Positions 44,412 through 54,370 of a DNA stretch of 64,000 nucleotides are shown here, in pieces. Below the pieces are notes generated by a model that was not told the origin of the DNA, made no database searches, and worked only from the letters and a program-made list of their open reading frames with translations. The DNA is from Calocera cornea HHB12733 (lineage: Eukaryota; Basidiomycota; Dacrymycetes; Dacrymycetales; Dacrymycetaceae). The stretch is from NCBI GenBank assembly GCA_001632435.1, contig KV423959.1, positions 124,001-188,000 on the forward strand. The letters run 5' to 3'. How positions within the stretch are numbered: position 1 is the stretch's first letter; each line of letters opens with the position of its first letter. Made by a program: the position numbers and the translations under genes.

Positions 44412-46322
44412 TCAAAACCTCATCAGCCCGTCCTCCGCCCACTCAGTGACCGTGATCGTCGGCAAGCGCACGGTGCCGATACCAAGGCCTTTCAAGCGCT
44501 CCTCGGCGGTCTGGGGGCGCTTGACAGGCACTGGGCTCGCGCGGTCCAGCTCGAGCACCCTAAAGCTCGCGCTGCCCTTCCCCGGGTGTTGCATAATCGG
44601 ATGTCCGAGCACGGGTGAGAAGCCGAGCCCCTCGAGCCCCTCGGCCATGTCCCCCGGCTCCGGGTCATCAAACTCCACCTCGCTCTCGCACGGGCTCTGC
44701 GGGAACCCCGTGGGGCTGGTGAGCTCTCGCCGGCTCGTGAATGTCATGGGCAGGCCTTGGGTAGGGGAGGCGCTGGCGTTGGAGGTGTTGGAGTTGAAGG
44801 TGACGGAGCTGGGGAAGCCGCTGGGGAGCGGAGGGTGCGAGGTGGACATGGTGAGCGGGAGGTGAAGGTCCAGCGCGATCGCCCGCGTGGGTGTGGCGAG
44901 TTCTTCCGTGTGGGAGTACGTGTCCTCGTCCTCGTCGTTGACGGAGGCGAGGTCTTCCTCTTCAGACAGATCCCCTTCATGGTCGGAATAGTCGCCCTGG
45001 TCCTGCTCGTCCGAGCCGTACTCCCCGTCGTCCTCGTCGTCCTCCGGAGCGAACTGCGTCATGGGGGAGAACGCGGGCTGCTCCTCGCCCTCCCACTCCA
45101 CTTGCGGGGAGGTGATGACGATCGCTGGCGGTGGGACTGAGACCTGGCGGGTTGGCGGGTGCTCGGGCCGAATAGGCGGCGCAGCGGGGGAGAAGACGTC
45201 CTCCACGGCCTCGGTAGTCGTCGCGCTCGTGACTGACAAAGAAGATTGCGACTGCGACCCAGTAGAGCCAGCGATACCGGCAGCGAAGAGCAGTCTCGCG
45301 AACTCTGGTTTCCTGCCCTGTGCCGCGTGCTGGGTCAGGCGAAGCGGCTCGATGGTCACCTGGGGCACCTGGTTGTCCCCGACCGTGGAAGTGACGATCT
45401 TGAGCTTTGGCCGGCCCTGCTCGGTCTTCCGCCCGCCGTGCACGGGCGAGGTGGGCGGGGTGGGGACGCTCTCGTGCGAGAGGCGTGTTTCTGGGGAGGA
45501 GCTGAGGCTTCCAGCTGGGGAGTTGGAGGCGAGCGAGGAGTTAGTAGGGGAGGAGACCCGCCGCCGCTGCTGCTGCTGCTGCTCGTCTGGTCTCTGCGGG
45601 CGCGTTGGCGGCTGCGACGGTGGCCGGCGGATGCTCTCCGGCGAGGTGGTCAGCACGGGTGCGATGACGGCCTTGACGGGCGTGCCAGCCTTGACGGCCC
45701 TGACATCCCTCGCCTGAGCGATGACGTGGAAAGGCTGGGGAACGCCGCGCTCGCTCTTCGCGTACGCGACCGGCATCCCCGGGGAGTCGTCGTACGTCGC
45801 CACGCTCGGTGGGCGCATGGGCATCCCACGGGCCAGATCGAGGTCGCTCATCTGCAGGGAGCCCGAGGCACCCGCGTCCGCCGACGGGCGGTAGTGCGCG
45901 AACGCCTCCTTGCTCGTCGCTGCGCTCTCGGTGGGGTACTGCGGGTAAGCCGGGCCGGCGTGGAAGGAGGAGTTGCGGTACACGTGTGCGGCTGAGGAGC
46001 GGGCGCGCTTCCTGCAGCAGAGGAAGAAGCTGGTGACTGCGATTGCGAGGAGGGCGAGGCCGATGACGGTGCCGAGGACGGCGCCGAGGGTGCGGGCGCC
46101 GGAGGAGGAGAGGGAGGATGGCCTGACGCGGGAGGTGCTCTCTGCGGCTGGTAGGGGCGTGGAGCTGCCGGTGGTGAGGGGGTAGTAGGAGAGCGCGGGG
46201 GAGGAGGGGGGCGCAAAGGTGGGGAGGAGCGACGCTGCCGTCGGCGCTTCCGTCGCTGTGCTGACGGGGACGACGGGCCCGGTGGGCGTTGCGGGCGTCG
46301 CTGGCGTCGCTTGGGGGGCCAT
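44412..46322 (-). CDS. Single-pass membrane protein with Thr/Pro-rich ectodomain, unknown function
   Basis: A single minus-strand exon of 636 residues that I do not recognise. Residues 1-75 are rich in Thr, Ala, Pro and Ser (MAPQATPATPATPTGPVVP), likely O-glycosylated. One membrane helix (about 78-101, TLGAVLGTVIGLALLAIAVT) ends in CCRKR, a palmitoylation-type stop-transfer that implies an outside N-terminus. No signal peptide is visible, so it would be a type III topology. The ~530-residue cytosolic tail is disordered with many SP/TP and RxxS sites, a Gln/Arg run, a strongly acidic block (about 425-475) and a final ERLKGLGIGTVRLPTITVTE that looks like a conserved peptide. Similar one-helix proteins are common in Agaricomycetes. 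A sensor or cell-wall anchor role is only a guess. Confidence 0.7.
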   Translation of the reverse strand: MAPQATPATPATPTGPVVPVSTATEAPTAASLLPTFAPPSSPALSYYPLTTGSSTPLPAAESTSRVRPSSLSSSGARTLGAVLGTVIGLALLAIAVTSFFLCCRKRARSSAAHVYRNSSFHAGPAYPQYPTESAATSKEAFAHYRPSADAGASGSLQMSDLDLARGMPMRPPSVATYDDSPGMPVAYAKSERGVPQPFHVIAQARDVRAVKAGTPVKAVIAPVLTTSPESIRRPPSQPPTRPQRPDEQQQQQRRRVSSPTNSSLASNSPAGSLSSSPETRLSHESVPTPPTSPVHGGRKTEQGRPKLKIVTSTVGDNQVPQVTIEPLRLTQHAAQGRKPEFARLLFAAGIAGSTGSQSQSSLSVTSATTTEAVEDVFSPAAPPIRPEHPPTRQVSVPPPAIVITSPQVEWEGEEQPAFSPMTQFAPEDDEDDGEYGSDEQDQGDYSDHEGDLSEEEDLASVNDEDEDTYSHTEELATPTRAIALDLHLPLTMSTSHPPLPSGFPSSVTFNSNTSNASASPTQGLPMTFTSRRELTSPTGFPQSPCESEVEFDDPEPGDMAEGLEGLGFSPVLGHPIMQHPGKGSASFRVLELDRASPVPVKRPQTAEERLKGLGIGTVRLPTITVTEWAEDGLMRF

Positions 46323-46373
46323 TGCGGGTTGTTGGAGGAGAGCCGGAGACGGGGCCGGGGCCGGGGAGGGCCA

Positions 46374-46411
46374 GGAGACGGAGAGGGAGACGGAGAGGGA
46401 GACGGAGAAGG
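46374..46411 (+). repeat. GAGACGGAGAGG tandem repeat in the 5' leader of the membrane protein gene
   Basis: Three near-perfect 12-base units, all-purine except one C per unit, start about 50 bases upstream of the minus-strand ATG. In the transcript they would give a pyrimidine-rich leader. Confidence 0.7.
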
Positions 46412-47888
46412 AGCGACGGGGGTGGAAATGAGCGGACGGGCAGAGTGCCCTGGGAAGCTAGGGGGACGAGGGGAGGGTGGCCACACGGGTCGCGCACGCT
46501 CGGCGAGTATATGAGTCGCCGGGTGCGGTGACAGCGAGGAGTGTTTACCCCCTCCTTCGTCAGGTCACAGACATCGGGGAACGTTCACATTCCAGTCACG
46601 GGGTGGCTGTCATACGCGCACATGAGCCCGCCCATCCCAATGGCCTGTCCACGCCGTCCCCGCCAGTAAGCCAGTCGCCAGCGCCTGCCCGGCCAGAGGG
46701 ACCGACTACAGAATGCAGTCGCAGAGCCAGAGGAGCAAGGTTCAGCATCGACCGTGGGAGGCGGGGACGAGGGACGGGCTGCGTTCGACGCGGCTGCTTC
46801 TTCGCTCACGCGCCTCACGTGCTTCCGCCCGCTCCTTGCCTGTTAAGGTTCGATCGCCTCCGGGCCTCCGGTTGGGCGAGTAGAGTCTGTGCACGGTACA
46901 GGATCGTCATGGGATTGGGCAATCAGATGCACAACTTTGGGAGATGTGAAGGGCATGAAGAGCGAGCGAGCGAGGATGTGGGCTCTGCATTGCAGGGGCG
47001 AACGCACAGTCGGGTTTGCTGGAGGTGTCGCCCAGTTGGCTGGTATTCCCTCCAGCACTGCCAGTGTCCCCTCTACTCCCGCAAGCGCGGTCAAGCATGC
47101 CCGTCATCAAAGGGCCCCCCACCTCATCTTCCGACTACCTATGGGGCAGGGGGCACCAACAAAGGGCGGGAAGATTACCGTAACTGGCGACTGCATGAGT
47201 CAGGCTGGCAGGCATGCATGACAATCAATACTGACGGGCGACTGATCCGCCAGGAGCACTGCCTTCCTCTTGCCCGACAACGGGACAATCTCGCACAATC
47301 CCGCGCTCCTGAGACACAACCAACAACAACATACCATAAACAAACAGTGTCGTGACGTAGGAGATGTGAAACGTTTCAGCGGCGGTGCGGCGACACGCGG
47401 CTCGGATTTGCGTCGGCAGGGCGTCTTCCGACACCGCCGACCCTCCGAGCGCTTCTTCCAGTGCCTCCGCGCCTCCGGCCGCACGCCGGCAACGTGTTTT
47501 CCTCCCTTTTGTCGTTCCTCGGAAAAACGCTCTCTCGCGATGAACTGAAGCTGACACCGCTTCGCCGTCATTGATTTCCATGCACGCTGACAGGCGCCTG
47601 TCCCCATCGCCTTCGTTGCGGACCCCGCGCCCGTGCCTAACAACGCGGCGACCGCAGGGTCTCCAGGGCCTTCTCATGTTCCTGCTTCTTCAGCGGGAGC
47701 CTATGCGCATAGAGTATTCTAGACTGTTGAGCATCGGCGAACCGCCTTCGGGTTTCGACGCCCTGCAAGGACGGGGCGATCATCTAGATCATCAGGGGTG
47801 GCACGTGGGGGATCACTGCTGCCTGCTGCCTGACGCCTGATGAAAGGGTGCCAGGCTTCGTGTCCCTTCCAGGGCTTCGTGCGGCCAT

Positions 47889-47894
47889 TATAAA
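47889..47894 (+). promoter_or_regulatory. TATA box (TATAAA)
   Basis: A TATAAA hexamer followed by GGCGCG lies about 105 bases upstream of the MARVEL-type gene ATG, on its coding strand and at a plausible distance. Confidence 0.5.
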
Positions 47895-47998
47895 GGCGCG
47901 AGCGATCGTCCTGCTCTCGTTGTGCCTGTTTGCCCACTGCCCGGTTGAGCGCCTCTTCTCCTTCTCCCCTCTCACCCAAGACCCCCAAATCCCCCAAA

Positions 47999-49144
47999 AT
48001 GAAGATATATGCCATCGGCCGTCTGGTGCTGCACGGTGTGTACTTATCTTCTCCTGCTCCTGCTCCTGCTCCTGCTCCCTCTCCCGCGCCAACAAGCCTG
48101 TCTGACGCGCTTTCTGCGCAGCGCTCGTGCTCATCTTCTCGATCGTCCTCCTCGGTGTGTCTGCGAACCTCGTCGCGCTGGGGAACAAGTACGGCTTGTC
48201 GCTCATCTGGGCGCAGCTGGGTGCGCATCCTCCCCCTCGTCGCCATCTCACAGTTGCCCTGACGACTCCCTTGGTTCCCGGCGCCTGCAGCATTGGCGGT
48301 CTCCGTAATCACACTCGCGGTCATGATCCCCGTGCTGGTGCTGGACCGCGTGAGGCGGAACGCCCTGCCGAGCTGGACGGCCGCTGAGCTGGGGTGGAAC
48401 GGCGTGCTCTGGGTGCTGTGGCTCGGTGCGTCCAACTTCCTCGCCTCTTCCCACTTCCGCATTTGGCTTCGTTTCTGCTTCGCCTCGCATATATGCTATA
48501 ATCTGGGACTGAAACCTCTTCAGCGTGCGCCGGCTACGCGACCAACGCCCTCCAAGGCCTGGACTGCGGATCCCGCTCCTGTACGCGTCTCCCTCCCCTC
48601 CTCTCCTCCTCCTGACCGACTGATCTCGCCCAGACGAAGTGCTCTACCTGGACTACTACCTCGGCAAGAAGGGCCAGGCCGTGTGCCAGCAAGCGCAGGC
48701 GATCGAGGCCCTCTCCTGGCTCAACTGGATCTTCCGTGCGTCCCTTTCCCGGCGCTGCTCCACTTAGTCACCCGAAAAGGCGCCCTAACACCCACCGCAG
48801 TGTTCGCCCTCTTCTGGTGGCTCCTCATCACCGCCCTCGTGTACCACAACGCCTCCCAAGGTACCGTCTGGATGTCCTCTATGTCGGACTACCAGCCCAC
48901 AGGGGCCGGGGCGGCGAAGGGCGTGGATATGGGCGGGGAGGTGCCCATGGCCCAGACCGGGTACGCGGGTGCGACCCCGATGGCGGCGGGGACGCTCCAG
49001 CAGGGGATGCAGCAGCAGCAGCAGCCGGCGTATGGGTATGGAGCGGGGATGCCGCCTGCGGCCGGGACGCCGGCGACGCAGTATACGCAGGGGACTCTGG
49101 CGACTCAGGGCCATGTGCCGCCGGCTGGGGTTGCACAGGTGTGA
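47999..49144 (+). CDS. MARVEL-like four-helix membrane protein
   Basis: Six exons, 47999-48035, 48122-48220, 48291-48425, 48524-48580, 48634-48735 and 48801-49144, give 257 residues. Four membrane helices are clear: LVLHALVLIFSIVLLGVSAN, ALAVSVITLAVMIPVLVL, GVLWVLWLACAGYA and LFALFWWLLITALVYH. The loop between helices 3 and 4 has cysteines (GLDCGSRS and AVCQQAQAIEALSWLNWI), and this is the usual MARVEL layout. The ~85-residue cytosolic tail is rich in Gly, Gln, Ala and Pro (GTLQQGMQQQQQPAYGYG). Fungal members sit in eisosomes or membrane-compartment domains, but no specific role is claimed. All introns are 55-90 bases, and intron 1 contains a pyrimidine repeat. Confidence 0.8.
48051..48079 (+). 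repeat. CTCCTG hexamer repeat in intron 1 of the MARVEL-type gene
   Basis: About five uninterrupted CTCCTG units form part of the pyrimidine tract of the intron 48036-48121. Confidence 0.75.
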
Positions 49145-49386
49145 GGTTTGCTGCTTGCTTTCCAGTTTCACGATGCTTTTTGCAAGGACACTTTCCCGCC
49201 CTCGTAGCCGTAGCATGTTCTGCCGTCTCGAAACAATGACTCAATGAGATCACGATTCCGTATCTTTTAGGCGCATACATTTCACTTCTGAATATATAAG
49301 GAGCGGTGATGAACCTACCTATTACTAAAAGGACAAGAAAGCGAAGCTAAACAAGAAGGTTGATACAGATGAATAAATGCACACGG

Positions 49387-51600
49387 TTACACAGCGAGCT
49401 GCACGCCGCCATTGCTCGTGTTGACGATCGCCGCGCCGCGCTTCTTCTTGTCGCCCCAGTATGCGGAGCCCATGAGGATGTTCGGGTACCGGTGGAAGAG
49501 GATGTGGCGCTCTCTGTGCAGGCCCGCGGGGTCGGACACGTTGGGCGTCTCGAGCAGCTCGGTCTTTGCGTTCGTGGTTCGGGCAATGAACTCGCCCTCG
49601 AACGCCGGGTGCAGGCCGACGCCCACGCGCGCGTTCGAGCTCGTCGCCGTCACGCTCAGAGTGCTGTTGACGGGCTGCTCCAGGACGCCCACCTCAACGG
49701 CGTTGTTCGTCGACTTGGCCGTCACGCTGAACACGCCCGTGGTGTTGCTCTTGAGCCACGTGTGCACATCAACGTGCCCGTTTGTCGTCACGGCGACGAG
49801 GTTCGCTTTGCCGTCTCCACGCTTCTGGTGCGGCTCGAAGCCTTCGCCCTGAGCCTTGCCGTGCCCCGCTGCCTTCCTTGCCTCCTTCCGCGCCTTCCGG
49901 CGAGCGCGGCGCTCGCTGCGATCGCCTCCTATCCAGCGGCTCCAGCGGACGTTCTTGTCCTCACGCTCGTGGCAGCCGCCCTTGAGGACGCTGTGGAAGC
50001 CAGGGGGTCCCTGGGGCTCACCATCCAAGGGGCTGAAGAGCGTGACGTTGACTGTGATGGCCGCGTTGGCGGTGGTGGTGACGAGCGTGCCATTGATCTC
50101 GGGGAACACGCCATTGATCTTGCCGTTCTTGGTTGACAGCACGACGACGTTGCCCGACACGGTCCCAACATCGATCGCCCCGTTGGTCGTCTTGAGCTGC
50201 ACCACGTGCGCCTTCAGCGAATCCACATGGATCGCCGCGTTGCTCGCGCCGAGCTGGAACTTGCCGAAGTGGATGCTGGACAGGTCGTCGACGTCGTGGT
50301 GGAAGATACCCATGTGGCTCGTGAACGCGTGGATGTGCGCCTCGGTCGGGAACCAGATGTCGATCTTCGCCTTGGGCACAGGGTGCATGGGCCGGTGCTC
50401 CGCGACAACGGCAACACCGAAGAACGTGCCCTTGTGCAGGAGCTTGCAGACCTTGACGAGCTCGGCGTCGGTGACGCTGACGTTATACGTGAGGGTGTCG
50501 GTCAGGGCTGAGTCGGTGCGCAAGTGGACGCTGCCTGCAACAGGTCCGTGCGAGGCAACCACGAGGCGCTTGAGGGAGGTGGAAAGGTTGAAGGTGACCG
50601 GGTCAGTCCACTCCAGCACATTGTTCTCGAGGTCGACAAGGTCACCAGACGGGATGAAGCCATCCTCGCTCGGGACAAACGGCACCTGCATCGTCAGAGG
50701 GGTGCTCTCGCCTTCGGTGGAAAGGCACTCGACGGTCACGTGGTGCGGGGGATCGTGGGGATCGTAGGGACCGTGCGGAGGGTGCGGGTGCGGGTCCTCC
50801 GGATCTTCCGGGTCGTCCAGACCGAAGGCCTCGGGCTTGTGAGGATGATGAGGCCTATCCGGGCGGTGGGGCCTGTCCGGGTGATGGGGCGGCTCTGGGT
50901 GGTGAGGAGGAGGCGGCATGTCCGGATGGTGAGGCATGTGAGGAGGAGGCGGCATGTGAGGGGGAGGACCAGGGGGCATGTGGGGGGGACCAGGGGGCAT
51001 GTGAGGGGGAGGACCAATGGGCATGGCGGGGGGAGGACTAGGGGGCCGGGCGCCCAAGGTGTAGCTACCCTCCGTCAGGCTATCCTCATCGATACCCTCT
51101 GCCATGGCAAACTTGTAGTCCAACTGCTCTATCGTCAGACCGCGATTACGGGGATGGATGCTCGAACTCACGTAGGCAAAGTTGTACCTGCCATCGACCC
51201 ACTCATCCGTGACATCCTCGCTGTCCATCATCCCATCCTCCTCATGACCGTGCCAAAATCCGAACCTGGGAGGGCCATCATAGCGGTGGTGAACGAAACG
51301 CCAGAGGTGGAATGCCGCGAGCGCGCAGAGACCGAACTTGATCGCGCGGCGGATCTTCCTGCGACGATCGGGGACCTGAGCAGGTTCGTCGCGCTTGGTC
51401 TCTTGGTTAGGGTCGACAGGAGTGTAGACGGGGAGGGCGTCCTCGATAGAGGTGGATTGCTTCGGCATGTTGTCCTCGTCGTTGCTGTGTTCGAGGAGGC
51501 CGTGCTTTTCAGAGTGGTGTTGCTCGCCAACGATCATGGTGGAGGGGGACAGACCGGGGGACAGGGAGGGTGTTTGTATGCTGGTGGGCGTCCTGCGCAA
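49387..51600 (-). CDS. Type II membrane protein with His/Pro-rich stalk and adhesin-like beta ectodomain
   Basis: A single minus-strand exon of 737 residues. A cytosolic N-terminus ends in a basic RRRKIRRAIK, followed by a short membrane helix (about 87-103, FGLCALAAFHLWRF). The outside part first has a stalk (about 195-290) built of HMPPGPP, HHPDRPHRPD and similar units, with dozens of His and Pro residues. The rest (about 300-737) is made of short beta-strand repeats such as ASNAAIHVDSL, TTNGAIDVGTVSGNVVV and STNNAVEVGVL, resembling the DUF4097-type right-handed beta structure. Several N-glycosylation sites are present. A basic KARKEARKAAGHGK insert interrupts the beta region. The function is unknown. 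The His-rich stalk could bind metal ions, which is inference only. Confidence 0.72.
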   Translation of the reverse strand: MRRTPTSIQTPSLSPGLSPSTMIVGEQHHSEKHGLLEHSNDEDNMPKQSTSIEDALPVYTPVDPNQETKRDEPAQVPDRRRKIRRAIKFGLCALAAFHLWRFVHHRYDGPPRFGFWHGHEEDGMMDSEDVTDEWVDGRYNFAYVSSSIHPRNRGLTIEQLDYKFAMAEGIDEDSLTEGSYTLGARPPSPPPAMPIGPPPHMPPGPPHMPPGPPPHMPPPPHMPHHPDMPPPPHHPEPPHHPDRPHRPDRPHHPHKPEAFGLDDPEDPEDPHPHPPHGPYDPHDPPHHVTVECLSTEGESTPLTMQVPFVPSEDGFIPSGDLVDLENNVLEWTDPVTFNLSTSLKRLVVASHGPVAGSVHLRTDSALTDTLTYNVSVTDAELVKVCKLLHKGTFFGVAVVAEHRPMHPVPKAKIDIWFPTEAHIHAFTSHMGIFHHDVDDLSSIHFGKFQLGASNAAIHVDSLKAHVVQLKTTNGAIDVGTVSGNVVVLSTKNGKINGVFPEINGTLVTTTANAAITVNVTLFSPLDGEPQGPPGFHSVLKGGCHEREDKNVRWSRWIGGDRSERRARRKARKEARKAAGHGKAQGEGFEPHQKRGDGKANLVAVTTNGHVDVHTWLKSNTTGVFSVTAKSTNNAVEVGVLEQPVNSTLSVTATSSNARVGVGLHPAFEGEFIARTTNAKTELLETPNVSDPAGLHRERHILFHRYPNILMGSAYWGDKKKRGAAIVNTSNGGVQLAV
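50880..51030. repeat. Coding repeat of the His/Pro-rich stalk
   Basis: Related units of the GGCATGTGAGGGGGAGGACC type recur about every 15-30 bases, giving PPHMPPGP-like peptide repeats on the minus strand. Closely matching adjacent units suggest recent slippage. Confidence 0.7.
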
Positions 51601-52197
51601 GCACTGCGCCGTTCCTTCCCGCGTGGGGCGTGCTCGAGTAAATGAAGTCCTGGGCCAAGGTTGGGTGCGGGACGGCTGTCAGCCGCAGCGCTGCGCAACG
51701 GGCGCAACTCGACCCGCAGTGTCTGACGCACTTCTCCACCACAAACTCGTCATTCGACGCAGAAACTTCGTAAGTCCCCCGCCGTCATGTTTATTCTTCC
51801 ATGCAAAATGTGCATTTCCAAGCTGCCTCTGTAGAAGACAAGTTAACATCCAATTTTAGAAGCGCGGTCCAGATGAGAGGGTCCACAACATATCATGTGT
51901 GGGAGTCAAACTGCGCCGCCGAGGTGGCGCGTCAGCCCGGCGGATGGGGCCGGTAGGATGCCCTCATTTCGGCCGTTCACGGTTGGATGCTGCCCGTTGA
52001 AAACAAGTGTGTAGTGACCGTTTAGTGAATCAACAGTATTGATTCAACGTGTGCAATAATACCACCCAAAGCTCATGCTACGGACGCGAAGTAGTACGCT
52101 TTGGCCCGTGCCAAGGGTCAAAACACTCGACCTGCTCTCAGTGGCAGTGCTTGCATCTTCTTTGCTCCGGTCTTGATGTTTCGCGGCTCTGAGGCGA
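51601..52197. promoter_or_regulatory. Divergent promoter, beta-ectodomain gene / GPI10
   Basis: 597 bases lie between outward-facing starts. No gene and no strong TATA box were found. Confidence 0.45.
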
Positions 52198-54085
52198 ATG
52201 TCAGCCAGTCTTGCTAAGAGATGCCCATTTCTCCTTTCGCTCGCTGTACGGATATCTCTGGCACTGGCGACATGCACGTTCTTTCAGCCGGACGAGTACT
52301 TCCAATCTCTTGAGCCCGCGCACCATGCGGTATTCGGCTTTGGAGCCTTGACTTGGGAATGGACGATCCGGCCACCGCTCCGGAGTTTCGCCTATCCGGC
52401 TCTGTTCGTGCCGGTCTATTGGCTCTTGAAAGTAACGCACTTGGATACCACCCAACTACTGGTAAGCCGGATTTCCAGCGGGAGATGACAAGCCTTGATG
52501 CGGATGCCCCCCGCAGATTATACTACCCAAATTGCTCCAAGGCGTCATCGCCGCATTCGCGGATTACTATACCTACAAGCTTGCGGTCCGTCTGTACGGG
52601 CCCAGATATGGGAATGCTGCTGTGAGTCGCTCAGCATCGAACAGAATGAGCGCTAACATCCCTGCAGCTCTTTCTGTCCCTCACTTCGTTCTTCAACATC
52701 CTTTCTCTGACAAGGACGCTATCTAACTCGACCGAAACCAGTCTAGCGGCAGCTGCGCTATACTACTGGCCATCCCTGACTGCAGATGATCATCTCCGTC
52801 ATGACGTCAGGTTTGAGGGTCACCGCATCCCGTATTAAGGAGCTTCTCACCAGTTCTTGCCAGATCCCGATTCCGCTTGGCTCTCTGCTTGGCCGGTCTC
52901 GCCGTCGCAATTCGCCCCACTTCGGCTATCATGTGGGCGTGGATGTTCGCACTTACTTGTTTTGACACGATAAGGGGTAGACGGTCAACATTCCCGATAT
53001 TGATCGATACGGCGACCATTGGTTCCGCGGCGGTGGTTCTGGTTATCGGCGTTGACTCATTCTACTATGGAGAACCCACATTCACGCCGTTCACGTTCCT
53101 CCGTCAAAACTTCTTCTCGGCCTCGCCCATTTCCAACTTCTACGGTCAGAACCCTTGGCACTTCTACGCGACCCAAGCGCTTCCCCTTCTGTTGAACACC
53201 GCCTCCCCGTTCGCCGCATACACCGCGTGGATCACGGTGACTCGCAACGGGCAGAGCGAGAGCGCATCTCGGCGCATATGCTCCTTAGTTGGCTGGACGA
53301 CCGGCGTGTACAGCCTGGCCGGTCACAAGGAATGGAGGTTCCTGCATCCTTTGTTGCCAGTATTACTGCTTCTAGCGACCAAATCAGTGGTCGATGCGCA
53401 CGGCCGAATCGCCAAGAAGAACCGGCCGCACGGGTCGCCGAACATTTCGTCGAATTCGCTGGGCATCGCGCCGCGCCATCTTATTCTCCTTCTGACCTCC
53501 TTACCTCTGGGTCTGTACGTCCTCCAGATACACGGTCGGGCACAGATCAGCGTCATGCACCACCTGCGCAGCCTGGACAATACCGACCTCCACAGTGTCG
53601 GATTCCTAATGCCATGTCATTCGACCCCTTGGCAGTCGTATCTGCACCGGGATGAGCTTGAGATATGGGCGCTAGGATGCGAGCCTCCAATCGGGCAAGT
53701 ACCGCTTGGCTTCCTCGGCGACCGACGCTAATGTATTACTATGAATAGTCTTCCGATGGCCGATTTGGCTTCTTATCGGGACCAAGCTGATGTTTTCTAC
53801 GACTCACCGACCCTCTATCTCTCCGAGCGATTTCCAATCCAGGTAGACGCAACGTTTCCGCCGTCGCCTATGCCAGGGTCACCGCCGGGCATGCCACTCA
53901 TACAAAACTGGACCCATACTTGGCCGTCGCACCTCGTGTTTTTCGGTGCACTGATTGAAGATCACTCGATACGAGAAGCTTTGACCAAAAAGGGATACGG
54001 GGAGGTATGGTCCGCTTTCAATGGCTGGGAAGAAGACGCACGACGGCGAAGTGGAGTAAAGGTATGGCAATGGATGGCAAGATAG
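52198..54085 (+). CDS. GPI10: GPI mannosyltransferase 3 (PIG-B / Gpi10)
   Basis: Five exons, 52198-52461, 52517-52621, 52668-52810, 52864-53694 and 53749-54085, give 559 residues. The ER membrane enzyme adds the third mannose (alpha-1,2) to the GPI precursor, using dolichol-phosphate mannose. Family landmarks in order are CTFFQPDEYFQSLEPAHHAV (the lumenal catalytic Asp/Glu loop of GT22), GALTWEWTIRPPLRSFAYP, LAVAIRPTSAIMW, NPWHFYATQALPLLL, GHKEWRFLHPLLPVLL (HKExRF motif), FLMPCHSTPWQSYLH and the C-terminal ADVFYDSPTLYL and EEDARRRSGVKVW. Many hydrophobic helices lie between. The last intron (53695-53748) starts GCAAGT, a GC-AG intron, and is required to reach the C-terminal domain. A decayed partial copy of this gene lies just downstream. 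Confidence 0.93.
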
Positions 54086-54156
54086 GGGATTGATAATGTA
54101 TCGATGTCTGCATTGGGTGAGCAATCGGTGGTTCACTTGCACAATCGAAATGCAGA

Positions 54157-54370
54157 GAAGAATCCAACCCACGAGTTTCAAAATATTTCGTCGAATTCGC
54201 TGCCTATCATGACAAACTATCCCTCGCTCTCTCCGACGTCTCTTCAGCTGGATCTTCCTGTCCTACAGATAGGACCGAGCGAAACCGGCTGTACGCCCTT
54301 GCAGCCTTGCCAACCTCCGACATATCGGATCACCACGCCTGGCAATCAAATCTTCCCGGGAGCAAGTACC
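54157..54370 (+). pseudogene. Degenerate copy of GPI10 exon 4 (3' part)
   Basis: The block ATATTTCGTCGAATTCGCTG at about 54182 differs by one base from 53436 onward in GPI10. Weaker matches continue in the same order: TCCTACAGATA against TCCTCCAGATA, and GCAGCCTTGCCAACCTCCGA against GCAGCCTGGACAATACCGAC. Frame is lost through base changes and small gaps. Confidence 0.65.

Larger units (their letters stand above)
46323..47998. other. 1.7 kb divergent intergenic region
   Basis: This lies between the starts of the one-helix membrane protein (-) and the MARVEL-type protein (+). It contains the purine-rich repeat listed separately and a TATA box for the right-hand gene. A 292-codon plus-strand frame at 46477-47355 has no protein-like features. 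No RNA gene was recognised. Confidence 0.4.

Noticed and set aside
46477..47355. 292-codon frame in the intergenic region
   Set aside because: No family resemblance, no hydrophobic or domain pattern and biased composition.
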